Positions 1-6,738 of a stretch of 8,971 nt of DNA are shown in pieces. The translations under genes and the position numbers were made by a program. The notes below the pieces were generated by a model that worked only from the letters and a program-made list of their open reading frames with translations, was not told where the DNA came from and did not search any database. Each line of letters begins with the position of its first letter. The first letter of the stretch is position 1. The DNA comes from JBAROU01 sp049642385 (lineage in GTDB: Bacteria; Chloroflexota; Dehalococcoidia; DSTF01; RBG-16-68-14): NCBI GenBank assembly GCA_049642385.1, contig JBAROU010000102.1, forward strand, positions 1 through 8,971, in the 5' to 3' direction.

Positions 1-2
1 GG

Positions 3-216
3 ACCGGCGTGCCCGCGCGGGTGCTCGTGGGCACCACCCGGCTGGCCCGCGAGGTGGCCGCCGGGTTCGGATACATCGCCATCGAAGGCCGGAACGACGA
101 AAACTGCGAGCGGATCGGGGGTCGTCCGGTCGCTGGGCGAGGCGGGGCACGACGTGGAACGACTCGCAGAAGTAGGGGCAGAAGATCAGGTTGGCCCGCG
201 CATCTCACGGCACTGA
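3..216 (+). pseudogene. possible 3' end of an unknown gene, apparently frameshifted
   Basis: I do not recognise this product. From base 3 the frame reads TGVPARVLVGTTRLAREVAA and on through GFGYIAIEGRNDENCERI, with almost every codon ending in C or G, which looks like real coding sequence entering from the left edge. In that frame no stop comes until well inside the antisense of moeA. If one base is lost from the run of five G at 117-121, the reading moves to frame 1 and continues as VVRSLGEAGHDVERLAEVGA to a TGA at 214-216, which would make it a normal gene end converging on moeA. The slip could be a sequencing or assembly error or a real mutation. The opposite strand (about 200 to 130) also has a GC3-rich stretch reading ANLIFCPYFCESFHVV, with a CPYFC motif, so the strand is not certain. 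Coding status is inferred from codon use only. Confidence 0.27.
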
Positions 217-297
217 CGCTAGTGAGTGTAAGTGCCGGCGAGGTGCGTAGAGCTGAAGCCTGGCCTTCCGGAGGGTTGGCACTCGAACTTCGAGCTT
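217..297. other. short intergenic stretch downstream of moeA
   Basis: This holds no gene. The only structure seen is a small inverted repeat at 282-294 (CTCGAACTTCGAG; about 5 bp stem, 3-base loop) just past the moeA stop on the minus strand. It has no T-run, so it is at most a weak terminator candidate. Confidence 0.4.
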
Positions 298-1611
298 CTA
301 ACTTTGAGCATCGAGAACGAGGCACTCCACCTCCTCGCCCGGTTCGATCGCGAGCACGTCTTCCGGCACGACGGCCAGCGCGTTCGCCAGCGCCATCGAG
401 GTGAGGATGCCCGACCCCTGCGGGCCGGTGAGCGCAGCGTAGTAGCGGCCACCGCGCCCGTCTGGGTCGCGCTGGCTGAGGATGGCGCGCGCGTACACGC
501 GACGCGCGTCCGTGTTCTCGATACGCTCCTCGGCGATGGCGCGGACGCTCGAGCGCTCCCAACCGCTCTTGCCGAGCATCTTGTAGAGCGCGGCGCGCCC
601 GAACAGCTCGAACGTGATCATGGAGCTGACCGGGTTGCCGGGCAGACCGATGTGGGGCACCTGGCGCTCGCCGCTCGGAAACGCGCCGAACGCAAGCGGT
701 TTGCCGGGCCGCATGCGTACGGTCCAGAAGTCGACCTTACCCTCCTTTGCGAGCACGTCCTTGACGACGTCGTAGTCGCCGCGCGAAACGCCGGCGGACG
801 TGATCAGCATGTCGGCCTCCAGCCCCTGGCGGATCTTGGCGGTGAGCGCCTCGACCGTGTCCGACGCGATGCCCAGGCGCGTCGGGACGCCACCGGCCTC
901 GCGCACCATGGCCGAGATGCTGTACGCGTTGCTGTCGTAGATTTTTCCGGCCGCGACGGGCTCGCCCACGCTTCGCCCTGAGCCTGTCGCAGGATCGAGC
1001 AGCTCGTCGCCGGTGGAGAGGATCGCGACGACCGGCCGCCGGTAGACGCGCACAGCGGCCAGGCCGAGCGACGCGAGGACGCCCACCTGTCCCGCGCCGA
1101 TTGTCGTGCCGGCGGGAACGACGACGGCACCCTGGTGGACATCCTCCGCGGCGTGCCGGATGTTCGCGCCGGGCTCGGCTGCTTTCAGCACGCCGACTTC
1201 GTTCGACGACTTCTCGAACGAACCGAAGCGGTGGCCCACCGCCTCGTCCGTCTCCTCGAACGGTACGACAGCGTCAGCGCCGCGCGGGATGGGCGCGCCG
1301 GTCATGATGCGCACGGCCGTGCCCGGCGCGACCTCGCCCTCGTACACGTAGCCTGCCGCCAGCTCGCCCGCGACGCGCAGACGCACGGGCGTCGCCTCGC
1401 TCGCGCCGGCGGTATCGGCGGCGCGTACGGCGTAGCCGTCCATCGCCGTGTTATCGAGCGGGGGGATGTCGAAGCCGGCGCGCACGTCCTCCGCCAGCAC
1501 CTGGCCGAGCGCATCGAGAATGGGCTGCTCGACGGGCCCGAGGCGGTGGACGTTGGCCAGGATGCGCTCCCGCGCTTCCTCAACAGAGATCATCTGTTGG
1601 GTCGCCATCAT
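298..1611 (-). CDS. moeA: MoeA, molybdopterin molybdenumtransferase
   Basis: MoeA inserts molybdate into adenylylated molybdopterin, the last common step of molybdenum cofactor synthesis in the cytoplasm. The protein is 437 aa, slightly above the usual 390-420. Visible family motifs are DNTAMDGYA (about 53-61), MTGAPIPRGADAVV (103-116), the STGDEL turn of the MogA-like domain (199-204), TSAGVSRGDYD (271-281), MRPGKPLAFG (300-309) and GLPGNPVSSM (322-331), followed by the C-terminal beta domain IV to the stop TAG at 298-300. The start is chosen at ATG 1611; ATG 1608 or 1593 are possible and none has a clear Shine-Dalgarno, so translation is probably coupled to the Lrp-like gene that ends 17 bases upstream. 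Residues 208-215 (ATGSGRSV) look inserted between STGDELLDP and GEPVAAGKIYDSN, and correspond to a palindromic repeat in the DNA. Function is near certain from the motifs; the exact start is not. Confidence 0.95.
   Translation of the reverse strand: MMATQQMISVEEARERILANVHRLGPVEQPILDALGQVLAEDVRAGFDIPPLDNTAMDGYAVRAADTAGASEATPVRLRVAGELAAGYVYEGEVAPGTAVRIMTGAPIPRGADAVVPFEETDEAVGHRFGSFEKSSNEVGVLKAAEPGANIRHAAEDVHQGAVVVPAGTTIGAGQVGVLASLGLAAVRVYRRPVVAILSTGDELLDPATGSGRSVGEPVAAGKIYDSNAYSISAMVREAGGVPTRLGIASDTVEALTAKIRQGLEADMLITSAGVSRGDYDVVKDVLAKEGKVDFWTVRMRPGKPLAFGAFPSGERQVPHIGLPGNPVSSMITFELFGRAALYKMLGKSGWERSSVRAIAEERIENTDARRVYARAILSQRDPDGRGGRYYAALTGPQGSGILTSMALANALAVVPEDVLAIEPGEEVECLVLDAQS
970..1000. 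repeat. degenerate REP-like palindromic element inside moeA
   Basis: The plus strand at 972-989 reads TTCGCCCTGAGCCTGTCG, followed by CAGGATCGA. I recall a dispersed palindrome in many environmental bacterial genomes whose left half is this string and whose right half is close to AAGGGCGAA. Here CCTG can still pair with CAGG and TCG with CGA around the AGCCTGTCG loop, with a mismatch between them. It adds about 24 bases in frame to moeA. The match to a known repeat family is from memory and unchecked; the inverted repeat itself is visible. Confidence 0.5.
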
Positions 1612-1628
1612 GGTCGGCTGGCGGCGTG

Positions 1629-1880
1629 CTAGCCCAGCTTCACCGCCAGGCAGGTCGTCGTGCGCTGGACGCCGTCGACGCGCTGGATGCCGTCCGTGAT
1701 GCAGTTGCCCAGCTTGTCCAGGTCTTCCGCTTCGAGCTGGACGACGACATCGAACGGGCCGGTGACGGTGTCGACCGAGGTGACCTTGGCGTCGGCGTGC
1801 TTGAGCGTCTGGACCGCCTCGCCCACGCTCTTCGCCTTGCCGACGTCGGCCTCGATGAGGACGTACCCTCGAACAGCCAT
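1629..1880 (-). CDS. stand-alone Lrp/AsnC-type ligand-binding (RAM) domain protein
   Basis: This 83-aa protein is only the effector-binding alpha/beta domain of the Lrp/AsnC family, with no helix-turn-helix before it. The fold pattern is visible: strand (GYVLIEADVG), helix (SVGEAVQTL), a strand ending in the typical TGPFDVVVQLEAED, helix (LDKLGNCITDGIQRVDGV) and a last strand (TTTCLAVKL). Such single-domain proteins oligomerise and may bind amino acids or modulate full-length Lrp regulators, so by itself it should not bind DNA. ATG 1880 is chosen because AGGAGG (minus strand, 1886-1891) sits five bases upstream; a longer frame to 1919 is open but lacks this. It is the first gene of a pair with moeA (17-base gap). 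A link to molybdenum metabolism is suggested only by position. No ligand can be predicted. Confidence 0.88.
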   Translation of the reverse strand: MAVRGYVLIEADVGKAKSVGEAVQTLKHADAKVTSVDTVTGPFDVVVQLEAEDLDKLGNCITDGIQRVDGVQRTTTCLAVKLG

Positions 1881-1885
1881 AGCAG

Positions 1886-1891
1886 CCTCCT
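1886..1891 (-). promoter_or_regulatory. Shine-Dalgarno of the Lrp-like gene
   Basis: AGGAGG on the minus strand, five bases before ATG 1880. It is a perfect anti-16S match and decides the start against the longer open frame to 1919. Confidence 0.85.
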
Positions 1892-1917
1892 TCTGTGTGT
1901 GCGGTTGGTGTGCAGGC

Positions 1918-1947
1918 ATCGTAGCGTTGCGGGGGATGGCGGTTCAA
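1918..1947 (-). promoter_or_regulatory. sigma70-type promoter for the Lrp-like gene and moeA
   Basis: On the minus strand, TTGAAC (1942-1947) and TACGAT (1918-1923) are separated by 18 bases. Each box matches the consensus at four of six positions. Transcription would start near 1911, leaving a leader of about 30 bases that contains the AGGAGG site. This is inferred from consensus and spacing only. Confidence 0.45.
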
Positions 1948-1958
1948 GCGTCGCTCGT

Positions 1959-1988
1959 TTGACCGCGCGCGCCGCGCTAGAACATAAT
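1959..1988 (+). promoter_or_regulatory. sigma70-type promoter for pheS-pheT
   Basis: TTGACC (1959-1964) and CATAAT (1983-1988), each five of six to consensus, are separated by 18 bases. Initiation would fall near 1994-1996, only about five bases before the GTG start of pheS at 2000. There is therefore no room for a Shine-Dalgarno, attenuator or T-box. It lies back to back with the leftward promoter at 1918-1947, the -35 boxes being 11 bases apart. Confidence 0.6.
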
Positions 1989-1999
1989 GCCTCATAACC

Positions 2000-3046
2000 G
2001 TGACGACCGAATCGATCGATCTGGACCAGCTGGCCTCTACAGCAAAGGGGGCGCTCGACGCCGCGCCGGACGAGGCGGCGCTCGAAGCGTGGCGCATCGC
2101 GTATCTAGGCCGTAAGGGGCACCTGACGCTCGTGCTCCGTCAGTTGAGCGAGCTGCCGATCGAAGAGCGGCGTCGCCTCGGCGGCGAGGCGAACCGGCTC
2201 AAGGCCGGCCTGGAGAGCGCGCTCGAGGAGAAGCGGGCGGCCCTCCAGCAGGAGCGGCTCGCCGTCACAATGGAAGCCGGCCGCCTGGACGTGACGCTGC
2301 CCGGTCGGCGCAAGCGCATCGGACGGCTGCACCCGGTGACGCAAACGATGCGCCAGATGCTCGACATCTTCATCGCGATGGGCTTCTCGGTCGTCGAAGG
2401 GCCCGAAGTCGAGCTCGATTACTACAACTTCCAGGCGCTACGTATCCCGGAAGACCACCCCGCGCGCGACATGCAGGACACGCTCTGGCTGGAGCCGCCG
2501 AGCAAGGACGCGCCGCCGATGCTCCTGCGCACGCACACCTCGCCCAATCAGGCGCGCTTCATGGAGCAGCACGAGCCGCCGATCCGCATCGCCGTGCCAG
2601 GCAAGTGCTATCGAAACGAGGCAACGGACGCGAGCCGCGAGTGGCAGTTTACCCAGGTCGAGCTGCTCGCCGTGGACGAAGGGATCAGCATGGCCGACCT
2701 GAAGGGCACGCTCTTCGAGTTCGCCAAAGGAATGTTCGGGCAGGAGCGCAAGGTGCGCTTCCGCTGCGACTACTTCCCGTTCGTTGAGCCCGGCGTGGAT
2801 ATGGCCATCGACTGTTTCCTCTGTGGCGGGAAGGGCTGCCGCACCTGCCGCGGCGAAGGCTGGATCGAAGTGCTGGGCGCGGGCATGGTGCACCCGGAGA
2901 TCCTGTCGACGATGGGCTACGACACGAACCGCTATACCGGCTTCGCGGCCGGCATCGGCGTCGAGCGCATCGCGCTGCTCCGCCACGGCATCGAGGACAT
3001 CCGCACCTTCTACACGAATGACTTGCGCTTCCTGGAGCAGTTCTGA
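2000..3046 (+). CDS. pheS: phenylalanyl-tRNA synthetase alpha subunit
   Basis: PheS is the catalytic subunit of the (alpha-beta)2 enzyme that attaches phenylalanine to tRNA-Phe in the cytoplasm. The 348-aa length is usual. Residues 1-90 form the N-terminal coiled-coil tRNA-binding arm; the class II catalytic domain follows, with LLRTHTSPNQARFM (about 175-188), motif 2 region GKCYRNEATDASREWQFTQVE (from about 201), GAGMVHPEIL near 295-303 and motif 3 GIGVERIALLRHGI (about 318-331). The phenylalanine-pocket sequence GFAAGIG keeps the alanine equivalent to E. coli Ala294. A cysteine cluster, C272-x2-C275-x4-C280-x2-C283, sits before GWIEVLGAGMVHP; it is found in a subset of bacterial PheS and could bind zinc. 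The start is GTG 2000, the only in-frame choice that fits; no Shine-Dalgarno is seen and the promoter is immediately upstream. pheT starts three bases after the stop. Confidence 0.97.
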   Translation: MTTESIDLDQLASTAKGALDAAPDEAALEAWRIAYLGRKGHLTLVLRQLSELPIEERRRLGGEANRLKAGLESALEEKRAALQQERLAVTMEAGRLDVTLPGRRKRIGRLHPVTQTMRQMLDIFIAMGFSVVEGPEVELDYYNFQALRIPEDHPARDMQDTLWLEPPSKDAPPMLLRTHTSPNQARFMEQHEPPIRIAVPGKCYRNEATDASREWQFTQVELLAVDEGISMADLKGTLFEFAKGMFGQERKVRFRCDYFPFVEPGVDMAIDCFLCGGKGCRTCRGEGWIEVLGAGMVHPEILSTMGYDTNRYTGFAAGIGVERIALLRHGIEDIRTFYTNDLRFLEQF

Positions 3047-3049
3047 CCT

Positions 3050-5467
3050 GTGCGCATCTCGCTCAAATGGCTCGCTGACTACGTCGACGTGACGCTGCCG
3101 CCGAAAGAGCTGGGGCATCGGCTCACCATGGCCGGCCTCGAGGTGGAGACGATCCACTACGTCGGCGGCGACTGGGACGAGAAGCTCGTCATGGTGGGCG
3201 AAGTTGTGTCCGTCGACCCGCACCCGAACGCGGACCGGCTGCGCCTCGCGACAGTCGATCTCGGTGAAAGCGAGCGAATGACCGTCGTCTGTGGCGCGCC
3301 CAACGTCGCGCCGGGCCAGAAGATCGCCTTCGCGCGTGCGGGCGCCTCGCTGATCGATGGCAAGAGCGGGAAGTTGGCGCTGCTCAAGCCCGCGACGATC
3401 CGTGGCGTCGAGTCGGCGGGGATGGTGTGCTCGGAGCGAGAGCTGGGGCTCTCGGAAGAACACGAGGGTATCCTGGTACTGCCGGACGACGCGCCGGTGG
3501 GCAGGCCGCTAGCGCGCTACCTGGGCGACGCGATCCTGGACATCGACTTGAAGCCAAACCGTCCCGACTGCCTCTCCATGGTCGGTATCGCGCGCGAAGT
3601 GGCTGCGCTCACCGGCCAGACGCTGCGCGAGCCGGAGCACACCTACGCCGAGGAGGATGAGCCGGCCGCGGCCAAGACGGCCGTCGAGATCGCGGATCCC
3701 GACCTCTGCCTCCGCTACGTTGCCACCGTGATCGAGGACGTGCACGTCGGCGAGTCGCCGCCTTGGATGCAAGAGCGGTTGATCGCCGCGGGCATGCGTC
3801 CGATCAACAACATTGTCGACATCACAAACTACGTCATGCTCGAGGTCGGCCAGCCGCTGCACGCGTTCGACTACACGAAGCTGCGTGGCGGGCGCATCGT
3901 CGTTCGGCGCGCCCGTGTGGGCGAGAAGATGACGACGCTCGACGATATCGAGCGAACGTTGACGAACGACATGCTCGTCATCGCTGACGCGGAGTTACCG
4001 GTCGCCATCGCTGGCGTGATGGGCGGCTCTGACTCAGAAGTGACACCCCAAACGACGACGGTGCTGCTCGAGTCGGCGAACTTCCATCCGACGAATGTCC
4101 GGCGCACAGCGACGAAGCTCAAATCTCGCACGGAGGCGTCGTCGCGGTTCGAGAAAGGGTTGAGCCCGGCCCTGGCGCTGATCGGAGCAATGCGCGCGAC
4201 GAAGCTCTTCGTGGAGCTCACGGGCGCGCGCGCTCTCCATGGCTTCGTCGATGTATATCCGGCGCCTGCGCGTGACGTTCACATCGACCTGACGCGCGCG
4301 CGCCTGGAGCAGGTGCTGGGCATCGACCTGGCGACATCGCAGGTGCGCAGCGCGCTCACGTCGCTGGGCTTCGGCTGCCAGTGGCACCCGCCCGAGCGCT
4401 ACGAAGTCCGTGTGCCGTCCTGGCGTACCGACGTCCTGATTGCGGAGGACGTGATTGAGGAGGTTGCCCGGGTCGTTGGCTACGAGCATATTCCCACGAA
4501 AGGCCTCGGTGGCGAGGTGCCGCCGCGCGTACCGCAGCCGCTGCGCGACCTGCGCGAGCGCCTGCGTGACGCGCTCGCCGCGGCCGGTATGCAGGAGGTG
4601 ATCTCGTATTCGCTCACGACCATGGCAGCGCTGCGCCAGGTGATGCCACCGGAGGAGCTGGCCACGTACCCGCCGCTCCGCGTCGTGAGCCCCGTGAGTC
4701 AGGAGCACGAGTACTTGCGCCCGGTCCTGCGCGCGAGCCTGCTGAAGACGCTCGCTGCGAACGTGCGCCAGCGGGAGGGCGAGCTAGCCCTCTTCGAAGT
4801 GGCGAAAGGATTCACGCCGCAGCCTGACGCACTGCCGGAGGAACACGAGCACGTCGTCGGCGTCGTCACCGGGCGGCGCGAGGACCGCTGGGGCCACGCC
4901 ACGCAGGAACCCATCGATTTCTACGACGCGAAGGGCTACGTGGAGGCCGCGCTCGATTCGCTCGCTATCACAGCGACGTTTGAAAGCGTGCCGGCGTTTG
5001 GTCTCGTGCCAGGACGCGCGGCGGAGCTGCACGTTGACGGACGTAAGGTGGGCACAATCGGTCAGGTGCACCCGTCGGTCGCCGAGGCGTTCGACATCGA
5101 CCAGGACGTCTACTTGTTCGAGTTGCTGGTGGACGAGCTATTGCCGTCCGTCGGCGGCATCCGCCGCTACGAGCCGCCGTCGCGCTTCCCGCCGGTGGTG
5201 CAGGACGTCGCGCTGCTCGTCGATCAAGCCACGCCTGCCGACCGCGTGCGCGCGCTGATCGAGGAACACAAGCTGGTGCGCGAGGCGCGCATCTTCGATG
5301 TGTACGAAGGCGATCGCATCCCGCCGAACAAGAAGTCGCTCGCCTTCGCCGTCACCTACCAGTCCAGCGAAGGCACGCTGACCGATGAAGAAGTGGCGCG
5401 CGCGCGTCGCGCGATCGTCGAACGGCTCCAGCGCGAAGTGAGCGCCGAGCTGCGCGGCGCGGACTGA
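3050..5467 (+). CDS. pheT: phenylalanyl-tRNA synthetase beta subunit
   Basis: PheT is the tRNA-recognising and editing subunit that pairs with PheS. It is 805 aa, the usual bacterial size. Domains in order are: N-terminal segment ISLKWLADYVD; OB-fold tRNA-binding domain about 48-155 (VGEVVSVDPHPNADRL, VVCGAPNV); B3/B4 editing domain about 215-390, including INNIVDITNYVMLEVGQPLH and the following AFD (the HAFD histidine near 271) and LLESANFHP; B5 domain about 405-482; catalytically inactive class II-like core about 494-700; and the FDX-ACB anticodon-binding domain about 707-805 (RFPPVVQDVALLV through SLAFAVTYQSSEGTLTDEEV). The editing centre looks intact, so removal of mischarged Tyr-tRNA-Phe is expected. 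The start is GTG 3050, with GGAG at 3034-3037 somewhat far upstream; translation is probably coupled to pheS. Confidence 0.97.
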   Translation: MRISLKWLADYVDVTLPPKELGHRLTMAGLEVETIHYVGGDWDEKLVMVGEVVSVDPHPNADRLRLATVDLGESERMTVVCGAPNVAPGQKIAFARAGASLIDGKSGKLALLKPATIRGVESAGMVCSERELGLSEEHEGILVLPDDAPVGRPLARYLGDAILDIDLKPNRPDCLSMVGIAREVAALTGQTLREPEHTYAEEDEPAAAKTAVEIADPDLCLRYVATVIEDVHVGESPPWMQERLIAAGMRPINNIVDITNYVMLEVGQPLHAFDYTKLRGGRIVVRRARVGEKMTTLDDIERTLTNDMLVIADAELPVAIAGVMGGSDSEVTPQTTTVLLESANFHPTNVRRTATKLKSRTEASSRFEKGLSPALALIGAMRATKLFVELTGARALHGFVDVYPAPARDVHIDLTRARLEQVLGIDLATSQVRSALTSLGFGCQWHPPERYEVRVPSWRTDVLIAEDVIEEVARVVGYEHIPTKGLGGEVPPRVPQPLRDLRERLRDALAAAGMQEVISYSLTTMAALRQVMPPEELATYPPLRVVSPVSQEHEYLRPVLRASLLKTLAANVRQREGELALFEVAKGFTPQPDALPEEHEHVVGVVTGRREDRWGHATQEPIDFYDAKGYVEAALDSLAITATFESVPAFGLVPGRAAELHVDGRKVGTIGQVHPSVAEAFDIDQDVYLFELLVDELLPSVGGIRRYEPPSRFPPVVQDVALLVDQATPADRVRALIEEHKLVREARIFDVYEGDRIPPNKKSLAFAVTYQSSEGTLTDEEVARARRAIVERLQREVSAELRGAD

Positions 5468-5480
5468 GCGCAGCGCCTCG

Positions 5481-6140
5481 ATGCCTCTCACGATCGCGCA
5501 TCGGGCGGGGAACAACCTCGCCGCGCTCGCGCGGGCGTTCGCCGCCGGCGCCGATTACGCGGAGGCGGATGTGTGGCTCTACCGCGGGCGGCTGGAGGTG
5601 CGGCATGAGAAGACCGCCGGCCCGCTGCCCATCCTCTGGGATCGCTGGTTGCTGCGCGCCATGCCGCCACCGGCGCATCGGCTTACTCTCACCGACCTGC
5701 TCGCCGTGCGCGGCGAGGGCCGCCTGTTGCTCGACCTGAAGGGTCGTGCGGAGGACCTGGCCGAGGGGCTCGGCGACGTGCTTAAGCTGACCAAAAGCAG
5801 CGAGGGCGTGGCGTTCACCGGCGGCTGGGATCACCTCGACCGGCTGGCCCCGAAGTTCCCGCGTGCGCCGCGCTTCTACTCGCTCGGAACGCCACGCCGG
5901 CTCGAAACCCTGCGCCCGCGCTTCGCCCGGCGCGAGATCGCGGCGGTCTCGATCGACAGCAGGTTTCTGTCAGAAGCGATCGTCTCAGAGCTGCGGGCGG
6001 CAGCTGTCGAGACGATAATCACCTGGGCGGTGAAGAGCGCCGACGATGCGCGCCGCGTGCTTGGCTGGGGCGTGGACGGCATCACGAGCGACAATCTCGC
6101 GCTGCTGACGGCGCTGAGGAACGGAAGCCCAGACCACTAG
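5481..6140 (+). CDS. glycerophosphodiester phosphodiesterase family protein
   Basis: This 219-aa protein belongs to the GDPD TIM-barrel family, which hydrolyses glycerophosphodiesters to glycerol-3-phosphate and an alcohol. The catalytic signature is visible: IAHRAG at 5-10 (His7, Arg8), EAD at 28-30 (Glu28 and Asp30, metal ligands) and His42 in EVRHEK. The family's usual E-x-K strand is LLLDLKG here, so Asp85 replaces the common Glu ligand. The C-terminal strand reads TWAVKSADDARRV then GVDGITSDN, the usual end of the barrel. No signal peptide or membrane segment is seen, so it should be cytoplasmic, unlike periplasmic GlpQ. It starts 13 bases after pheT with no gap for a promoter, so it is likely read through from pheST; no strong Shine-Dalgarno is seen. 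The substrate is not predictable from sequence. Confidence 0.88.
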   Translation: MPLTIAHRAGNNLAALARAFAAGADYAEADVWLYRGRLEVRHEKTAGPLPILWDRWLLRAMPPPAHRLTLTDLLAVRGEGRLLLDLKGRAEDLAEGLGDVLKLTKSSEGVAFTGGWDHLDRLAPKFPRAPRFYSLGTPRRLETLRPRFARREIAAVSIDSRFLSEAIVSELRAAAVETIITWAVKSADDARRVLGWGVDGITSDNLALLTALRNGSPDH

Positions 6141-6147
6141 GGTTGCA

Positions 6148-6159
6148 TGCGCCGGCGCA
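6148..6159. other. 12-base perfect palindrome between convergent genes
   Basis: TGCGCCGGCGCA lies in the 21-base gap between the stop of the phosphodiesterase gene (6138-6140) and the stop of rplT (6162-6164). It could form a short GC hairpin in either transcript but no T-run follows on either strand, so terminator function is only a possibility. Confidence 0.3.
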
Positions 6160-6161
6160 GG

Positions 6162-6524
6162 CTACGCAGCGCCGAGGGCGGCCTTCGCCTGGGTGGCGAC
6201 GGCGGCGAACGCGTTCGTGTCGCGAACGGCCAGGTCGGCCAGGATCTTGCGGTCGATCTGGATGCTGGCCTTCGTCAGGCCGTTGATCAGCTGGCTGTAG
6301 GTGAGGCCCTCCAGGCGGGCGGCGGCGTTGATGCGCATGATCCAGAGCCGGCGGAACTGGCCCTTGCGGTCGCGGCGGTCACGGTAGGCGTAATCGAGCG
6401 CGTGAAGGACGGACTCGTTTGCGCGGCGGAAGTTCTTGTGGCGCGGGCCGCGGTGGCCCTTCGCTAGCTTGAGGATCTTCTTGTGGCGACGGTGTGCAGT
6501 GACTCCACGCTTGACTCGAGGCAT
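6162..6524 (-). CDS. rplT: 50S ribosomal protein L20
   Basis: L20 is a 23S rRNA-binding protein needed early in assembly of the large subunit. The 120-aa product is full length and unmistakable: MPRVKRGVTAHRRHKKILKL, then AKGHRGPRHKNFRRANESVL, the basic N-terminal extension, followed by RRDRKGQFRRLWIMRINAAA and the globular end TYSQLINGLTKASIQIDRKI with LADLAVRD. ATG 6524 is preceded by an AAGGAACAGGA stretch serving as Shine-Dalgarno. It is the last gene of infC-rpmI-rplT, starting 12 bases after rpmI. In E. coli and Bacillus, L20 represses its own operon through a structured leader; the leader upstream of infC here is too short for an obvious Bacillus-like version. Confidence 0.98.
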   Translation of the reverse strand: MPRVKRGVTAHRRHKKILKLAKGHRGPRHKNFRRANESVLHALDYAYRDRRDRKGQFRRLWIMRINAAARLEGLTYSQLINGLTKASIQIDRKILADLAVRDTNAFAAVATQAKAALGAA

Positions 6525-6536
6525 TGTTCCTGTTCC

Positions 6537-6737
6537 TTATCGCCCGTAGGGGAGCAGCCGTCGCAGGCGCTTGCGCACGCTCGGGTGCACTTCCATCATC
6601 TCGTCGAACTGCGCCTTGGCGCGATGGCTCTTCTTGCGCCGGTAGTTGTTCACGCGTATCTTGCGACGCATGATCTTGCCGCGGCCCGTGATGCCCAGCC
6701 GCGCCGCGGCTCCCTTGTGCGTCTTTACTTTTGGCAT
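6537..6737 (-). CDS. rpmI: 50S ribosomal protein L35
   Basis: L35 is a small, very basic protein of the large ribosomal subunit. The 66-aa product begins MPKVKTHKGAAARLGITGRG, which matches the family's opening, followed by KIMRRKIRVNNYRRKKSHRA and a basic C-terminus ending LPYGR. The start is set at ATG 6737; an open extension to 6776 exists but overlaps the infC end and would add a proline-rich stretch foreign to L35. GAGG lies six bases upstream of the ATG, inside the last codons of infC, and the infC stop (TAA, 6739-6741) is separated from the ATG by one base. Translational coupling with infC is therefore likely. Confidence 0.96.
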   Translation of the reverse strand: MPKVKTHKGAAARLGITGRGKIMRRKIRVNNYRRKKSHRAKAQFDEMMEVHPSVRKRLRRLLPYGR

Positions 6738-6738
6738 G

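Noticed and set aside
232..981. A 249-codon rightward frame opposite moeA.
   Set aside because: It is the antisense shadow of a clearly conserved gene in GC-rich DNA; its Arg/Ala/His-rich product has no recognisable fold.
1612..2097. An open leftward extension of moeA that would make a protein of about 600 residues.
   Set aside because: It runs through the Lrp-like gene in another frame and antisense to pheS, has no MoeA similarity, and the MoeA domain itself begins normally near 1611.
2438..3463. A 341-codon leftward frame opposite pheS and pheT.
   Set aside because: It covers two conserved genes across their junction and its composition is typical of antisense frames in high-GC sequence.
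4034..4708. A 224-codon leftward frame opposite pheT.
   Set aside because: Antisense shadow; no start signal or family similarity.
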